This document shows positions 1 to 7,974 of a DNA stretch of 64,000 nt, piece after piece. How positions within the stretch are numbered: position 1 is the stretch's first letter; every line of letters begins with the position of its first letter. The notes beneath the pieces are model-generated. The model was given only the letters and a program-made list of their open reading frames with translations, did no database searches and had not been told where the DNA came from. This DNA is from Microbispora siamensis. GTDB taxonomy: Bacteria; Actinomycetota; Actinomycetes; Streptosporangiales; Streptosporangiaceae. Location: assembly GCF_016863095.1 (NCBI RefSeq), contig NZ_BOOF01000015.1, positions 1 to 64,000 of the forward strand, in the 5' to 3' direction. The position numbers and the translations under genes were made by a program.

Positions 1-636
1 GTCTACTACAACAGCAACTACGGCGGCAGCGTCTACCAGGACTTCGCGCCCGGCGCCAAGGGCAACCTCAAGCCCGGCCTCAAGAACCAGAACGCCTCTC
101 ACCAGTTCCTGAGCTCCGCACCGCCGACCGGGTGCAAGACCGACGGCACGCACAGCAAGCTGCCCACGACGATCCTCGTCTACAGGGAGTCCCTCGATCG
201 CGTGGACCGGGTGGCGTTCAAGACGTACGTCAAGAACGTCCTGCCCAACGAGTGGCGGTCGTACTGGCCGGGGGAGTCTCTCAAGGCCGGCGCGATCGCA
301 GTCAAGCACTTCGGCTGGTACTGGGCGCTGAGGTCGGCGAGCAAGACGCCGAGCGGCCAGTGCTACGACGTCTCCGACCACACGTCCAGCCAGGTGTACA
401 AGCCCGGCTCCGCGACGGCGGCGACGAACGCCGCGGTGGACGCGACATGGGGCACCCGGATGACGCGCGATGGAAAGATCTTCAAGGCCCAGTACTGCTC
501 CACGACGACGGCGTGCCGCCATTGGGTCACCGGCGACTGGATGTCGCAGAACGGTTCTCGCGACAAGGCCAAGGCGGGCTGGAGCTACTCCAGAATCCTC
601 ACGTACTACTACAAGGGGATCGTTCTCGGATCCTGA
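1..636 (+). CDS. SpoIID/LytB-domain protein, 3' part (5' end outside window)
   Basis: The reading frame is open from base 1 and ends with TGA at 636, so only the last 211 residues are visible. The stretch VLPNEWRSYWPGESLKAGA followed by IAVKHFGWYW is the conserved core of SpoIID/LytB domains, where lytic transglycosylase-type or amidase-enhancer activity on peptidoglycan resides in the family. Cysteines at TGCKTDG, GQCYDV, AQYCST and TACRHW suggest a disulfide-stabilised exported protein, as is usual for actinobacterial members. The signal peptide would lie upstream of the window. Family assignment is secure at the domain level; the exact enzymatic role is inferred. The next gene is on the opposite strand and convergent, 60 bp away. 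Confidence 0.8.
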   Translation, partial: VYYNSNYGGSVYQDFAPGAKGNLKPGLKNQNASHQFLSSAPPTGCKTDGTHSKLPTTILVYRESLDRVDRVAFKTYVKNVLPNEWRSYWPGESLKAGAIAVKHFGWYWALRSASKTPSGQCYDVSDHTSSQVYKPGSATAATNAAVDATWGTRMTRDGKIFKAQYCSTTTACRHWVTGDWMSQNGSRDKAKAGWSYSRILTYYYKGIVLGS

Positions 637-696
637 ACCCCCGGAGACCGTCCGCCCCTGGTTCCCCGCCGTGCCATGCACGACGGGGAACAGGCG

Positions 697-1743
697 TCAG
701 CCGACGATGATCTGGAAGTTGAGTGGCCGGCCTCCGGGGAACGCCACCCGTCCCGAGCCCTCCATCATCTTGAACCGCACGTAGCACAAGCCCGGCTTGC
801 TCGGCGTGGTGATGTCGGTCCGGATGTCGACCATCTCTCCGGGCCGCGTGTCCTTGATCGGTACGTCGGGGACGGTCTGGCATTGATCAGGTTGCTGCGG
901 GAGGTCGAGGCGATGCAGCGAATATCCCTTCCACGGCACGGTCCCGGCGTTCTTGAGCCGCCACACCTTGGTCACGGTCTGGCGGGGGCCGACGCGCGTG
1001 CAGTCGGGGAGCGTGATGTCCCCGATGAACTTCGCCGAATCACCCTCGTGCGCAGGCGGGCTCCACGGAGGATTGGTGGCGCGCACCGGGCAGTCGGCCG
1101 CCGACAGCCCGGTCGTCGATGGGCTTTCGGACGGGTTCACGCTGTGCCCGTCGGTCCCGGAGCCACGATTGACGGCGACCGCGATGAGGACCACTGTCGC
1201 CACACCGACGGCCGCCACTGCGAGCGCAGCCGGGCGGGTCGGCCGAAATCGCCCCGGGCCCCCTGGCGCAGAGGGGACCGGCCGGACGTCGCCCGCGATC
1301 TCGTCGGGCGGTGGCGGCGTAGGCAGAGATGCCGAGGTCTCAGCAGCCGACCGTGGGGCTTGCGACCCCGTGGCGCTGTGCACCGTACGACCTTCCGCGA
1401 CGTCCGAGGCGAAGGCTTCGAGTCCACCAGGCGGACGGGCCGCCAAGGTGCCCGCGCGGCTTGAAGGATTCCCGGCGGTCGCCGATCTGACCGCCAGGTT
1501 CGCACTCTCCCAGCGTTCGCGGTACGCGGCCGGGTCTGCGCCGCACGCCTTGACGAACTCGACGGTGGTCTCCCAGCTCGGGAGCCGGTTACCCTTCGTG
1601 GCTTCGTGCAACGTCGTGTGGGAGATCGCCCCCGACCGGCCAGACATTTCTCGGAAAGGTGGGTTGCCGACCGACTTGCGAAGTTTTCGCAGTGCCGCCG
1701 CGAAGTCCTCGATCGCCTCCGCCCGTGCAGGCATGTCGTCCAC
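697..1743 (-). CDS. Membrane-anchored HTH protein with C-terminal NBR1-type Ig-like domain
   Basis: The 348-residue product starts with an XRE-like helix-turn-helix (about residues 8-75, including the HTTLHEATKGNRLPSW core seen in many actinobacterial anti-phage or signalling proteins). A low-complexity Pro/Ala/Ser linker follows, then one transmembrane helix (about 172-190, AALAVAAVGVATVVLIAVAV) and an extracytoplasmic domain of about 120 residues. The latter has the FW/NBR1 Ig-like signature: FIGDITLPDCTRVGPRQTV, then KVWRLKNAGTVPW. The layout suggests an intracellular DNA- or protein-binding domain linked across the membrane to a ligand- or protein-binding Ig fold. Function is not established for such fusions. 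Convergent with the SpoIID gene and divergent from the NUDIX side. Confidence 0.8.
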   Translation of the reverse strand: MDDMPARAEAIEDFAAALRKLRKSVGNPPFREMSGRSGAISHTTLHEATKGNRLPSWETTVEFVKACGADPAAYRERWESANLAVRSATAGNPSSRAGTLAARPPGGLEAFASDVAEGRTVHSATGSQAPRSAAETSASLPTPPPPDEIAGDVRPVPSAPGGPGRFRPTRPAALAVAAVGVATVVLIAVAVNRGSGTDGHSVNPSESPSTTGLSAADCPVRATNPPWSPPAHEGDSAKFIGDITLPDCTRVGPRQTVTKVWRLKNAGTVPWKGYSLHRLDLPQQPDQCQTVPDVPIKDTRPGEMVDIRTDITTPSKPGLCYVRFKMMEGSGRVAFPGGRPLNFQIIVG

Positions 1744-1781
1744 CGGGCGAAGCTAACAGCGCCCGCGGTATCCGCTCAAGC

Positions 1782-1961
1782 TTACGAGGCATCTCGCATA
1801 CGTCCTCCTGCGCCTCGCTCGCCGGCCACAATGGGAGCCACCCGTTTCGGCCGGGCCAGCAGAGCGCTGAAAATGGCCTCTGTCGCCGCCCGCTTGTCGC
1901 CCTTCATGAGGTGTCCGTCCACGTCCTTGTTGATCGCGATGCTGCGGTCAACGCCCCCCAC
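1782..1961 (-). CDS. Possible small protein or gene remnant, unrecognised
   Basis: A GTG at 1961 opens 59 codons ending in TAA at 1782. The peptide contains a protein-like stretch (DRSIAINKDVDGHLMKGDKR, then AATEAIFSALLARP) with high GC at third positions, while the other frames here look random. The frame is also open further upstream to 2096, so this could be the tail of a decayed gene. No family is recognised. It lies between the HTH-NBR1 gene and the NUDIX gene. Confidence is low. Confidence 0.25.
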   Translation of the reverse strand: MGGVDRSIAINKDVDGHLMKGDKRAATEAIFSALLARPKRVAPIVAGERGAGGRMRDAS

Positions 1962-2069
1962 CTCGTCGCGCTCGCCAGTGCCGGAGCCGTCTTCAGGAAC
2001 GGCAGACTTCTGGAACGCCCCCGGGAAAAGGCAGCCTGAGCCCGCCGGCCAGACAGGAGACGACAGACG

Positions 2070-2462
2070 ATGATCGACAAGATCGCGTGGATCCATCTCG
2101 ACGAAGGCAAGATCCTCAGCACCCGATCACGAGGCAAAGACGTCTATTACATTCCAGGCGGCAAACGCGAGCCCGGCGAAACCGACCTCGACACCCTGAC
2201 CCGCGAGATCGCCGAGGAACTCGCCATCACGATCCTGCCCGCCACCGCCACGCACCTGGGCACCTTCCATGCCCAGGCCCACGGCCACGCCGACGGCGTC
2301 ACCGTGCGGATGACCTGCTACACCGCCGAACACCACGGCACCCCAACGGCCGCCAGCGAGATCGAGGAAGTCACCTGGCTGACCTACGCCGACCGCCACC
2401 GCGTTTCCCCCGTAGACCAGATCATCTTCGACCACCTACACGAGACCGGCCAACTCCACTGA
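2070..2462 (+). CDS. NUDIX hydrolase
   Basis: This 130-residue protein has one NUDIX domain, the usual length for a single-domain member. The NUDIX box runs from GGKREPGE (about residues 31-38) to REIAEELAI (about 46-54); the glutamates of the REUxEE part that bind Mg2+ are all present, while the canonical Gly after EE is replaced by Ala. Such enzymes cleave nucleoside diphosphates linked to another moiety. Substrate cannot be told from the sequence. The ATG at 2070 is preceded by GGAGACGACAGACG, which offers a ribosome-binding site. It appears to be monocistronic. Confidence 0.88.
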   Translation: MIDKIAWIHLDEGKILSTRSRGKDVYYIPGGKREPGETDLDTLTREIAEELAITILPATATHLGTFHAQAHGHADGVTVRMTCYTAEHHGTPTAASEIEEVTWLTYADRHRVSPVDQIIFDHLHETGQLH

Positions 2463-2820
2463 CTATTTCTCAGACCACACCAGGAATCAGATAAGTGGTC
2501 TGGACGTCTTGTGGCCTCTTCGTGGAGGTTTGCTTGCCGCCCATGCCGCTTCGGCCCGGTCCCTGGCCTGCCTTAAGGCCGGCCGCAGAGGATTCGCGGG
2601 CCAAGGTGAGGCTACAGGGCCGGTCATGCAATGTTCCATCACAGGTGGAGTAGCGGCAGACATGGTGCTTTCGCTCTCTCGCATCCGGAATGGTGGGTTT
2701 CATGCATGTACGCGTAAAGGCCCTTCGGGGCTGATCCTGAAGGGCCCCAACCGCACCAACCCTGATCTGCCATCAGACAGGCTCTGGATCTGATTGGCAT
2801 ATGCCATGTGGTGCGATGCA
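2463..2820. other. Intergenic spacer without recognisable gene
   Basis: No frame here has convincing coding character. GC content drops relative to the flanks and the only structure seen is the hairpin at 2719-2746. It separates the NUDIX gene from the duplicated Gly-rich protein locus and may be debris of older insertions. Confidence 0.5.
2719..2746. terminator. Stem-loop, possible terminator
   Basis: GGCCCTTC (2719-2726) pairs with GAAGGGCC (2739-2746) around a 12-base loop. No T-run follows, as is common for actinomycete terminators. It lies about 260 bp downstream of the NUDIX stop, so linkage to that gene is uncertain. Confidence 0.45.
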
Positions 2821-3045
2821 TGTTTCTCGTTGTGACTCCGAGAGTTCTTGTGCTCGCATCGGACGGGTAACCGCGTCGGCAGTTGTCCAAAGCAGACATA
2901 TGCCATCGGCATTGCGGGCTCGCGAAATCCGGCAAGTCCACGTCAGCTCATCTGGACGTCCTGCGGCGTCCAGGCTAACGATGGGTCGTAAGGGCAATCG
3001 TCGCGCGATACCACATTCGTCGCGCGAAACCGAAAGGAGACGCTA
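2821..3045 (+). promoter_or_regulatory. Duplicated 5' regulatory block, copy A
   Basis: About 225 bp upstream of the first Gly-rich gene are matched at the same distance upstream of the second (4253-4478). Shared elements are a 7-bp hairpin CTGGACG/CGTCCAG at 2952-2973 with a varied loop, and two direct repeats of CGTCGCGCGA at 2999-3008 and 3018-3027 spaced 19 bp apart. A strong ribosome-binding site AAAGGAG lies at 3033-3039. The 19-bp spacing, close to two helical turns, suits an operator or activator site; the conserved stem could act in the leader RNA. Which regulator binds is unknown. Confidence 0.6.
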
Positions 3046-3384
3046 ATGGTCGGTAAGCGAATCTCTGCGCTGGGCGCAGTTTTCGTCGGAGCCCTGACTC
3101 TGGGGCTGGGTCAGGCATCTCAAGCCTCAGCCGTAGCGAGCCCGGCGAACACGTCAGCGGTCAGCACTTCAGAGACCGCCGCAGCGCACGACGCGTTCTC
3201 CTCGATGCTGACGTCGAGCCCTGGACACCGTACCGATCTCGCGCCTCGCACCTATGACCAGGGCGGCGGCGGCGGTGGCGGTGACGGCGGCGGTGGCGGC
3301 GGCGGTGACGGCGGCGGCGGTGGCGGCGGTGACGGCGGCGGCGGTGGCGGCGGCGGCGACGGCGGCGGCGGTGGCGGCGGGTGA
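3046..3384 (+). CDS. Secreted Gly-rich protein, short paralogue
   Basis: A 112-residue protein begins with a classical Sec signal peptide (KR, then GAVFVGALTLGLGQ, cleavage likely after QASQASA). A conserved segment of about 40 residues follows (ETAAAHDAFSSMLTSSPGHR, then APRTYDQ), and the C-terminal third is almost pure glycine with Asp every eight or so residues. The first 72 residues differ from those of the paralogue at 4479 by only about 13 substitutions. The His-rich tail of the paralogue is missing here; the frame stops at TGA after the Gly block, although the DNA just after the stop still reads gaccaccgacacgaccacgg, similar to the His-repeat DNA of the other copy. This may therefore be a truncated version. 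No enzyme or transporter gene is adjacent. Function unknown. Confidence 0.7.
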   Translation: MVGKRISALGAVFVGALTLGLGQASQASAVASPANTSAVSTSETAAAHDAFSSMLTSSPGHRTDLAPRTYDQGGGGGGGDGGGGGGGDGGGGGGGDGGGGGGGGDGGGGGGG

Positions 3385-3503
3385 GACCACCGACACGACC
3401 ACGGCCACGACCATGGCCGCCAGTGAGTGTCTGACAGATGGACGCTCGAAGACCACCGGGACCGAGTGCCGAGGCCGGTTAGCCGAGCACTCACAGCAAA
3501 CAC

Positions 3504-3526
3504 TGCAGGGGGCTCCGCCCCCTGCA
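3504..3526. terminator. Perfect GC hairpin, probable terminator
   Basis: TGCAGGGGGC pairs with GCCCCCTGCA around a three-base loop (10-bp stem), about 120 bp after the first Gly-rich gene. No T-run follows. Hairpins of this exact style are widespread at transcript ends in actinomycetes. Confidence 0.65.
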
Positions 3527-3598
3527 CCCCCGGCCCTCCTCGGAATGAGCCGGGAGGGCGCGGGTTCTGAGGGTCATCTCCTCGCCGGTCCCCGAGGG

Positions 3599-3823
3599 AT
3601 GCTCGCGCGTACGAAGGCGGCCACCTCACAGGAGGACACCAAGGGAGACGAGTTCACCTATGAGGTGAACAGCCGACTGATCGTTGTGACGCTCAGTCTC
3701 CACAGCTACCGCTTCCGCCAGGGCGATGACCCTGACCGGCTCCTTGACGACATGCGCGAACTCGGTCTCTTCGACGCAAGCGGCGGGCGCCCTCGTTCCG
3801 GCTTCGCGAGCCACCGGAGTTGA
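3599..3823 (+). pseudogene. Possible gene fragment, unrecognised
   Basis: From an ATG at 3599 a 74-codon frame runs to TGA. Its central part (SRLIVVTLSLHSYRFRQGDD, then DRLLDDMRELGLFD) looks like real protein with high third-position GC, whereas the ends do not. There is no good ribosome-binding site. It may be a remnant of a displaced gene between the two Gly-rich paralogues. No family is recognised. Confidence 0.2.
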
Positions 3824-3826
3824 ACG

Positions 3827-4252
3827 TTCCAGGAATCGGTACATCCGTCCCAATCTCACCCCAGATGATCCGCAGGCAGGCCGAGGTGTAGATGACTGGC
3901 AGGACTCCGACTCGAACGCGTTCCCCTGGAACACGCCGTTCACCTTCACGGATTCTAGGTCCAATCCGTCGTCGGGCACGCCGTCCACGTGCGGCAACGT
4001 CACGGTTGCGGATGGCGTCTTCCACGGCTACGGAAGCGCTGCTCTGTCGCGCTTATGTGAATATGTTCCGGCGGCATTCGAAACCCTCGAAATGGGCGAG
4101 TGGGAGCGTCTCTGCGCATACGTCAAGTGTGGACAACCAAATCAACGCTGCAATCACCGAGGATACCGAAATGATCGTCAGCGTGAATGCCGGGATGGGG
4201 CGAAGTCGGTCCAGCTGCATCTGGCCGGCTGATACCGGGTGTTGCGAGGGAT
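3827..4252. other. Spacer without recognisable gene
   Basis: Both strands have open frames here, but none shows consistent codon bias or a recognisable domain. The block lies between the possible gene fragment and regulatory block B, and looks like decayed accessory DNA. Confidence 0.4.
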
Positions 4253-4478
4253 GTGTTTTCGTTGCCCCTCCGAGAGTTCTTGTGATCGCATCGGTCAGGT
4301 AAACCGTGCCGACGTTCATCCAAAGCAGATGCATGCCATCAGCATTGCCGGCTCGCGAAATCCGGCAAGTCCACGTCAGCTCATCTGGACGTCTTGCAGC
4401 GTCCAGGCTAACGATGGGTCGTAAGGGTAATCGTCGCGCGATCCGACAGTTGTCGCGCGATATCGAAAGGAGAGGCTA
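4253..4478 (+). promoter_or_regulatory. Duplicated 5' regulatory block, copy B
   Basis: This is the counterpart of 2821-3045. The hairpin CTGGACG/CGTCCAG is at 4385-4406 with loop TCTTGCAG instead of TCCTGCGG, so the arms are kept while the loop changed. The direct repeats are CGTCGCGCGA at 4432-4441 and TGTCGCGCGA at 4451-4460, again 19 bp apart. AAAGGAG precedes the ATG. Conservation of arms, repeats and spacing against background changes argues for function. Confidence 0.6.
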
Positions 4479-5024
4479 ATGGCCGATAAGCGACTCTCTG
4501 CGGTGGGCGCTGTTTTCATCGGAGCCCTGGCTCTGGGGATGGGTCAGGCATCCGAAGCCTCAGCCGTAGCGAGCCCGGCGAACACGTCGGTGGTCAGCGC
4601 TTCAGAGACCGCCGCAGCGAACGATGCGTTCTCGTCGATGCTGACTTCTAGTCCCGGACACCGCACTGAGCACGCGCCTCGCACCTACGACCAGGGCGGC
4701 GGCGGTGGCGGCGGCGGCAACGGTGGCGGCGGTGGCGGCGGCGGCAACGGCGGCGGTGGCGGCGGTGGCGGCGGCGGCGGTGGCGGCGGCGGTGGCGGCG
4801 GCGGCGACCATCGCGGCCGCGACCACGGCGACCATCGCGGCCGCGACCACGGCGACCACCGCGGCCGCGACCACGGCCGTCATCACGGTCACCATAAGGG
4901 TCACCACCGCGGTCACCATAAGGGGCACCACCGCGGTCACCACCAGGGGCACCACCGCGGTCACCACCAGGGGCACCACCGCGGTCACCACCAGGGGCAC
5001 CAGCACCACCGCCACTACCGCTAG
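4479..5024 (+). CDS. Secreted Gly-rich/His-repeat protein, long paralogue
   Basis: The 181-residue product has a Sec signal peptide (cleavage likely after SEASA), a conserved segment ending APRTYDQ, a Gly block of about 40 residues with two Asn, then a highly repetitive tail: three copies of DHRGRDHG and several copies of an eight-residue unit of the type GHHRGHHQ, ending HHRHYR. The tail holds several dozen histidines and is strongly basic, so binding of Zn, Ni or Cu ions, or of polyanions in the cell wall, is a reasonable guess. Alternatively the Gly block and tail could be the core of a modified peptide, but no modifying enzyme is nearby. A strong terminator follows directly. Confidence 0.7.
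   Translation: MADKRLSAVGAVFIGALALGMGQASEASAVASPANTSVVSASETAAANDAFSSMLTSSPGHRTEHAPRTYDQGGGGGGGGNGGGGGGGGNGGGGGGGGGGGGGGGGGGGDHRGRDHGDHRGRDHGDHRGRDHGRHHGHHKGHHRGHHKGHHRGHHQGHHRGHHQGHHRGHHQGHQHHRHYR
4806..5003 (+). repeat. 24-bp tandem repeats encoding the His-rich tail
   Basis: Three 24-bp units (starts 4806, 4830 and 4854) encode DHRGRDHG. They are followed by further 24-bp units encoding GHH-type octapeptides, the last ones nearly identical in DNA. Such arrays change copy number easily by slippage or recombination, so tail length may vary between strains. Confidence 0.75.
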
Positions 5025-5037
5025 CTCCACGAACGAC

Positions 5038-5072
5038 GAAGACCCGCCAGGTGATCGGCTTGGCGGGTCTTC
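5038..5072 (+). terminator. Terminator after the Gly/His-rich gene
   Basis: GAAGACCCGCCA (5038-5049) pairs perfectly with TGGCGGGTCTTC (5061-5072) around an 11-base loop, 14 bp after the stop codon. Confidence 0.85.
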
Positions 5073-5375
5073 TGGGACTCATCGAATTTGATCGAGGCCT
5101 GGCTGTGCATGCTCGCGTGGGTGCGGGATGACAGGGCCGCCTCAGGCTCTTGAAGGAGCTCACCGACGTGCAGCCCGCCGATGTGCTTGCCCGCGTGAGG
5201 GCGGTGCTCGGCGATCCCCGCCGCGCTCCGGGCTACATCGAGGTAGGGCCGGCTGAAGGCGGTTCGGCATCACGGCGGCAGCAACTCAGACATTCGAGTA
5301 CTCAACGCTTGTTGACCAATTGTTCCCTTCAGTTCTAGGTTCGTTGAGCAGAGCCGCATCGATGAGGGAGGCGGG
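5073..5375. other. Spacer without a supported gene
   Basis: A short frame reading LLKELTDVQPADVLARVRAV and onward (about 5140-5260) resembles protein but has no start with a ribosome-binding site and runs into a random tail. It is probably a gene remnant. The 3' end carries the ribosome-binding site GAGGGAGGCGGG of the next gene. Confidence 0.35.
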
Positions 5376-5834
5376 ATGCCCGCGACTCCGCGCGACCTGC
5401 TCGATCGCTTCCAGCAGGCGATGCTGGACTTCTCGCCTGACTCGCTTGCCGATTTGTTCGCCGATGAGGCGATCTACGAGTTCGTGTTCTGGACGCCGCA
5501 TCGCGGTCCGTCGCAGCGGTACGACGGGCGCGAGGAGATCCGCGCAGGCTTCAGGGCGGCATGGGGGTCGGTGTCCAAGCCACCGCTGACCGGATTTCGC
5601 GAGGTGTGCGTTCACGAGACGGCCGACGCCGAAGTGATCATCTCTGAGGGTGAGATGAACGCTGTCAATCATGCGACCGGACGGCCGTTCACCTCCCGGT
5701 TCGTGCTCGTCCTGCGCGCCCGCGACGGCCGTATCGTCCACTTGCGCGACTACTCCGACGTGCTGCGGACCGCGGCGGGGCTCGGGCGTCTGACCCAGCT
5801 CTTCGATCAGGTGCATGCCGAATCCGCGCTGTGA
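5376..5834 (+). CDS. NTF2-like (SnoaL-type) protein
   Basis: The 152-residue protein fits a single NTF2-like cone fold: an N-terminal helix (PRDLLDRFQQAMLDFSPDSL), the ADLFADEAIYEF strand-turn, a GREEIRAGFRAAW helix and late strands FVLVLRARDGRIVHLRDYSD. Family members are small ligand-binding proteins or isomerases; no catalytic residue set is diagnostic here. The start ATG has a ribosome-binding site, GGGAGG. It seems to stand alone, with about 200 bp before the next gene. Confidence 0.8.
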   Translation: MPATPRDLLDRFQQAMLDFSPDSLADLFADEAIYEFVFWTPHRGPSQRYDGREEIRAGFRAAWGSVSKPPLTGFREVCVHETADAEVIISEGEMNAVNHATGRPFTSRFVLVLRARDGRIVHLRDYSDVLRTAAGLGRLTQLFDQVHAESAL

Positions 5835-6032
5835 AAGAGGTCGTGTGGTCGCTCTTTCGAGCGCTCTGGGCCGACCGGCACAGGTGACTTCCGGGGTGGC
5901 TCCCGCGAACACGTCCATGGCCGCTCGCTTGCCGCCCTCCGCGCTCGGCCTGTGGTGCCAGTCGGTGGCCGGCACAGATGGGCCGCGTGAAAACTGTTTG
6001 GCATGCGAAGGGGCGCCGTCTAGCGTGGCGCC

Positions 6033-6569
6033 GTGGCGACTCAGGTGATCGTTCTCAACGGCGGTTCCAGTTCGGGCAAGTCCGGGATCTCCCGGTGCCT
6101 GCAGGCGGTACTGCCGGATCCATGGCTTGCCCTCTCGGTTGACACCCTGGTCGACGCGATGCCTGCCTCCATGCGGGCATCCGATGCGGGGATCGAATTC
6201 GCCCCCGACGGGCAGGTGCTTGTCGGGCCGGAATTCCTGAGGCTGGATGCGGCGTGGACGGCGGGGGTCGCCGCGATGGTCCGCGCGGGCGCTCGGGTCA
6301 TCGTGGATGACGTGTTCCTCGGCGGAGTGGCGTCCCAGCAACGGTGGCAAAAGGCTCTTGCCGGACTGGAGGTGCTCTGGGTCGGTGTGAGGTGCGACAG
6401 CGCGGTCGCCGCAGGGCGAGAGATCGCCCGGGGCGACCGTGTCAGGGGGATGGCCGCGTTGCAGGCGGAGGTGGTTCACGAGGGCGTGGTCTACGACCTC
6501 GTGGTGGACTCCACGCACACCGAGTCCTTGGCGTGCGCGGAGACGATCGCCACCCGGGTGCGCCGTTAG
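6033..6569 (+). CDS. Chloramphenicol phosphotransferase-like kinase
   Basis: The 178-residue protein matches the length and pattern of the CPT family. A Walker A motif, GGSSSGKS, lies at residues 10-17, [10 protein letters not shown] corresponds to the substrate lid region with the catalytic Asp, and VIVDDVFL is a Walker B-like strand. VLWVGVRCD followed by [11 protein letters not shown] matches the adenine/lid part typical of CPT. Streptomyces CPT phosphorylates chloramphenicol at the 3' hydroxyl, but most homologues have no tested substrate. The start is GTG at 6033. A resistance role is inference only. The neighbouring spacer of about 170 bp before convergent trpD has no recognised gene. 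Confidence 0.8.
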   Translation: MATQVIVLNGGSSSGKSGISRCLQAVLPDPWLALSVDTLVDAMPASMRASDAGIEFAPDGQVLVGPEFLRLDAAWTAGVAAMVRAGARVIVDDVFLGGVASQQRWQKALAGLEVLWVGVRCDSAVAAGREIARGDRVRGMAALQAEVVHEGVVYDLVVDSTHTESLACAETIATRVRR

Positions 6570-6741
6570 CACCGGCATTCCTGCAGTCCTTCGTCGACCA
6601 CGCCGTCCACGACAAGGTCCAGCAGGCGCAGCCGCAGACCCTCTCCCACGCGCTGTGGCCGACTCGCCGGCCGGTCAGCTCGCCTGGATCGGACAGTTGC
6701 CGGCTGGTAGCAGGTCCGTCCGGATGGAAGGACGATCGGCG

Positions 6742-7794
6742 CTAGCGGCCGGCCAGGGACGACGCGAGCTTCAGCCAGCTCTCGAGGGTGGTTGCCGCAG
6801 CGCCGCTGTCGATGGCCCGGCGCGCGTCCTCCAGACAGGTCGCGAAGGCGCCGCGCAGGCCCCCGCCGAAGCCGCGGTGAGCGGCGAGGGCTCCGGCCGC
6901 GTTGGCGAGGACGGCGTCACGTGCGGCACCCGCTTCACCGGCCAGGACCCGGTGGACGACCGAGGCGTTGTAGGCCGCGTCACCGCCGCGGAGCGCGTCC
7001 TGCGCGCTGCGCGCCAGACCGAAGTCGGCGGTGTCCAGCGTCTCCTGCCGGACGCCGCCGCTCTCGGTGATCCAGACGTTCGTGGGCGCGGCGGTGGTGA
7101 TCTCGTCGAGGCCGTCCTGCCCGCACACGACCAGGGCGCTCGCGCCCCGTTCCGCGAGGACGTTCGCCAGAACCGGGGCGAGGGCGAGGTTGGAGCAGCC
7201 GACGAGGGCGGCACGGGGACTGGCGGGGTTGGTCAGCGGCGCCAGGTAGTTGACGGCGGTGGGGACGCCGAGCGCCTTGCGTACCGGACCGGCGTAACGC
7301 AGCCCCTGGTGGAAGCGCGGGGCGAAGGTGAAGCCGATGCCGACGTCGCGTACGCACCGGGCGATGTCGTCAGGTGTGAGATCGAGCGGCAGGCCCAGGG
7401 CTTCCAGGACGTCGGCGGCGCCGGCCTTGCTGGACGCCGACCGGCCGCCGTGCTTGACGACGGGGGCGCCGGCGGCGGCCACGACGATCGCCGCCATGGT
7501 GCTGACGTTCACGGTGTGGGCGCCGTCGCCACCGGTGCCGACGATGTCGACGACCTCCGCGCCGTCGACGGGCAGGGGCACGACCCGTTCCATGAGGGCG
7601 TCGAGCATGCCCCGGAGTTCCGCGGTGCTCTCGCCCTTGGCCCGCAGGGCGACGAGGAATCCGGCGAGCTGGGCGGGATCGGCCGCGTCGTCCATGACCT
7701 GCCGCATGGCCCAGCGGGTGTCGTCCGCGTCGAGGTCGTGCCCGCGCAGGAGCGTCGCGAGCAGGCGTGGCCAGGAGCGGGACGGCTCGGTCAT
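6742..7794 (-). CDS. trpD: Anthranilate phosphoribosyltransferase
   Basis: The 350-residue enzyme transfers phosphoribose from PRPP to anthranilate in tryptophan synthesis. The phosphoribosyl-binding signature VDIVGTGGDGAHTVNVST is at about residues 79-96, and KHGGRSASSKAGAADVLEAL is the anthranilate/PRPP-binding loop. Length and domain order (helical N-terminal domain, alpha/beta domain) are standard. The chosen ATG at 7794 is preceded by GAGAGGA; a longer open frame upstream has no coding character. No other trp gene is nearby, which is usual for actinomycetes, where trpD is often separated. Confidence 0.96.
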   Translation of the reverse strand: MTEPSRSWPRLLATLLRGHDLDADDTRWAMRQVMDDAADPAQLAGFLVALRAKGESTAELRGMLDALMERVVPLPVDGAEVVDIVGTGGDGAHTVNVSTMAAIVVAAAGAPVVKHGGRSASSKAGAADVLEALGLPLDLTPDDIARCVRDVGIGFTFAPRFHQGLRYAGPVRKALGVPTAVNYLAPLTNPASPRAALVGCSNLALAPVLANVLAERGASALVVCGQDGLDEITTAAPTNVWITESGGVRQETLDTADFGLARSAQDALRGGDAAYNASVVHRVLAGEAGAARDAVLANAAGALAAHRGFGGGLRGAFATCLEDARRAIDSGAAATTLESWLKLASSLAGR

Positions 7795-7974
7795 CAAGGT
7801 CCTCTCGACATGGGCACGACGACGGTCGGGCGGTGCTCCCAGCGTAGTGACCGGCACCGTGAATCGCTGACACGAACCTGACCTGGCCGAACTCCACGGA
7901 TCCGCGAGCGTCACCGTTCCCGGTTCTGCCGGGGTAGCGTGGCTTGAAGATCGAGATGAGGGGCAGGGGGACCG

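Noticed and set aside
3169-3629. Minus-strand Ala/Pro-rich frames opposite the Gly-rich repeats
   Set aside because: They are antisense reading of GGC repeats and lack ribosome-binding sites.
4806-5003. Possible CRISPR-like array
   Set aside because: The 24-bp units are tandem without unique spacers and encode in-frame His octapeptides.
6570-6741. Possible small gene between the CPT-like kinase and trpD
   Set aside because: Short frames on both strands have no start with a ribosome-binding site and no recognisable domain.
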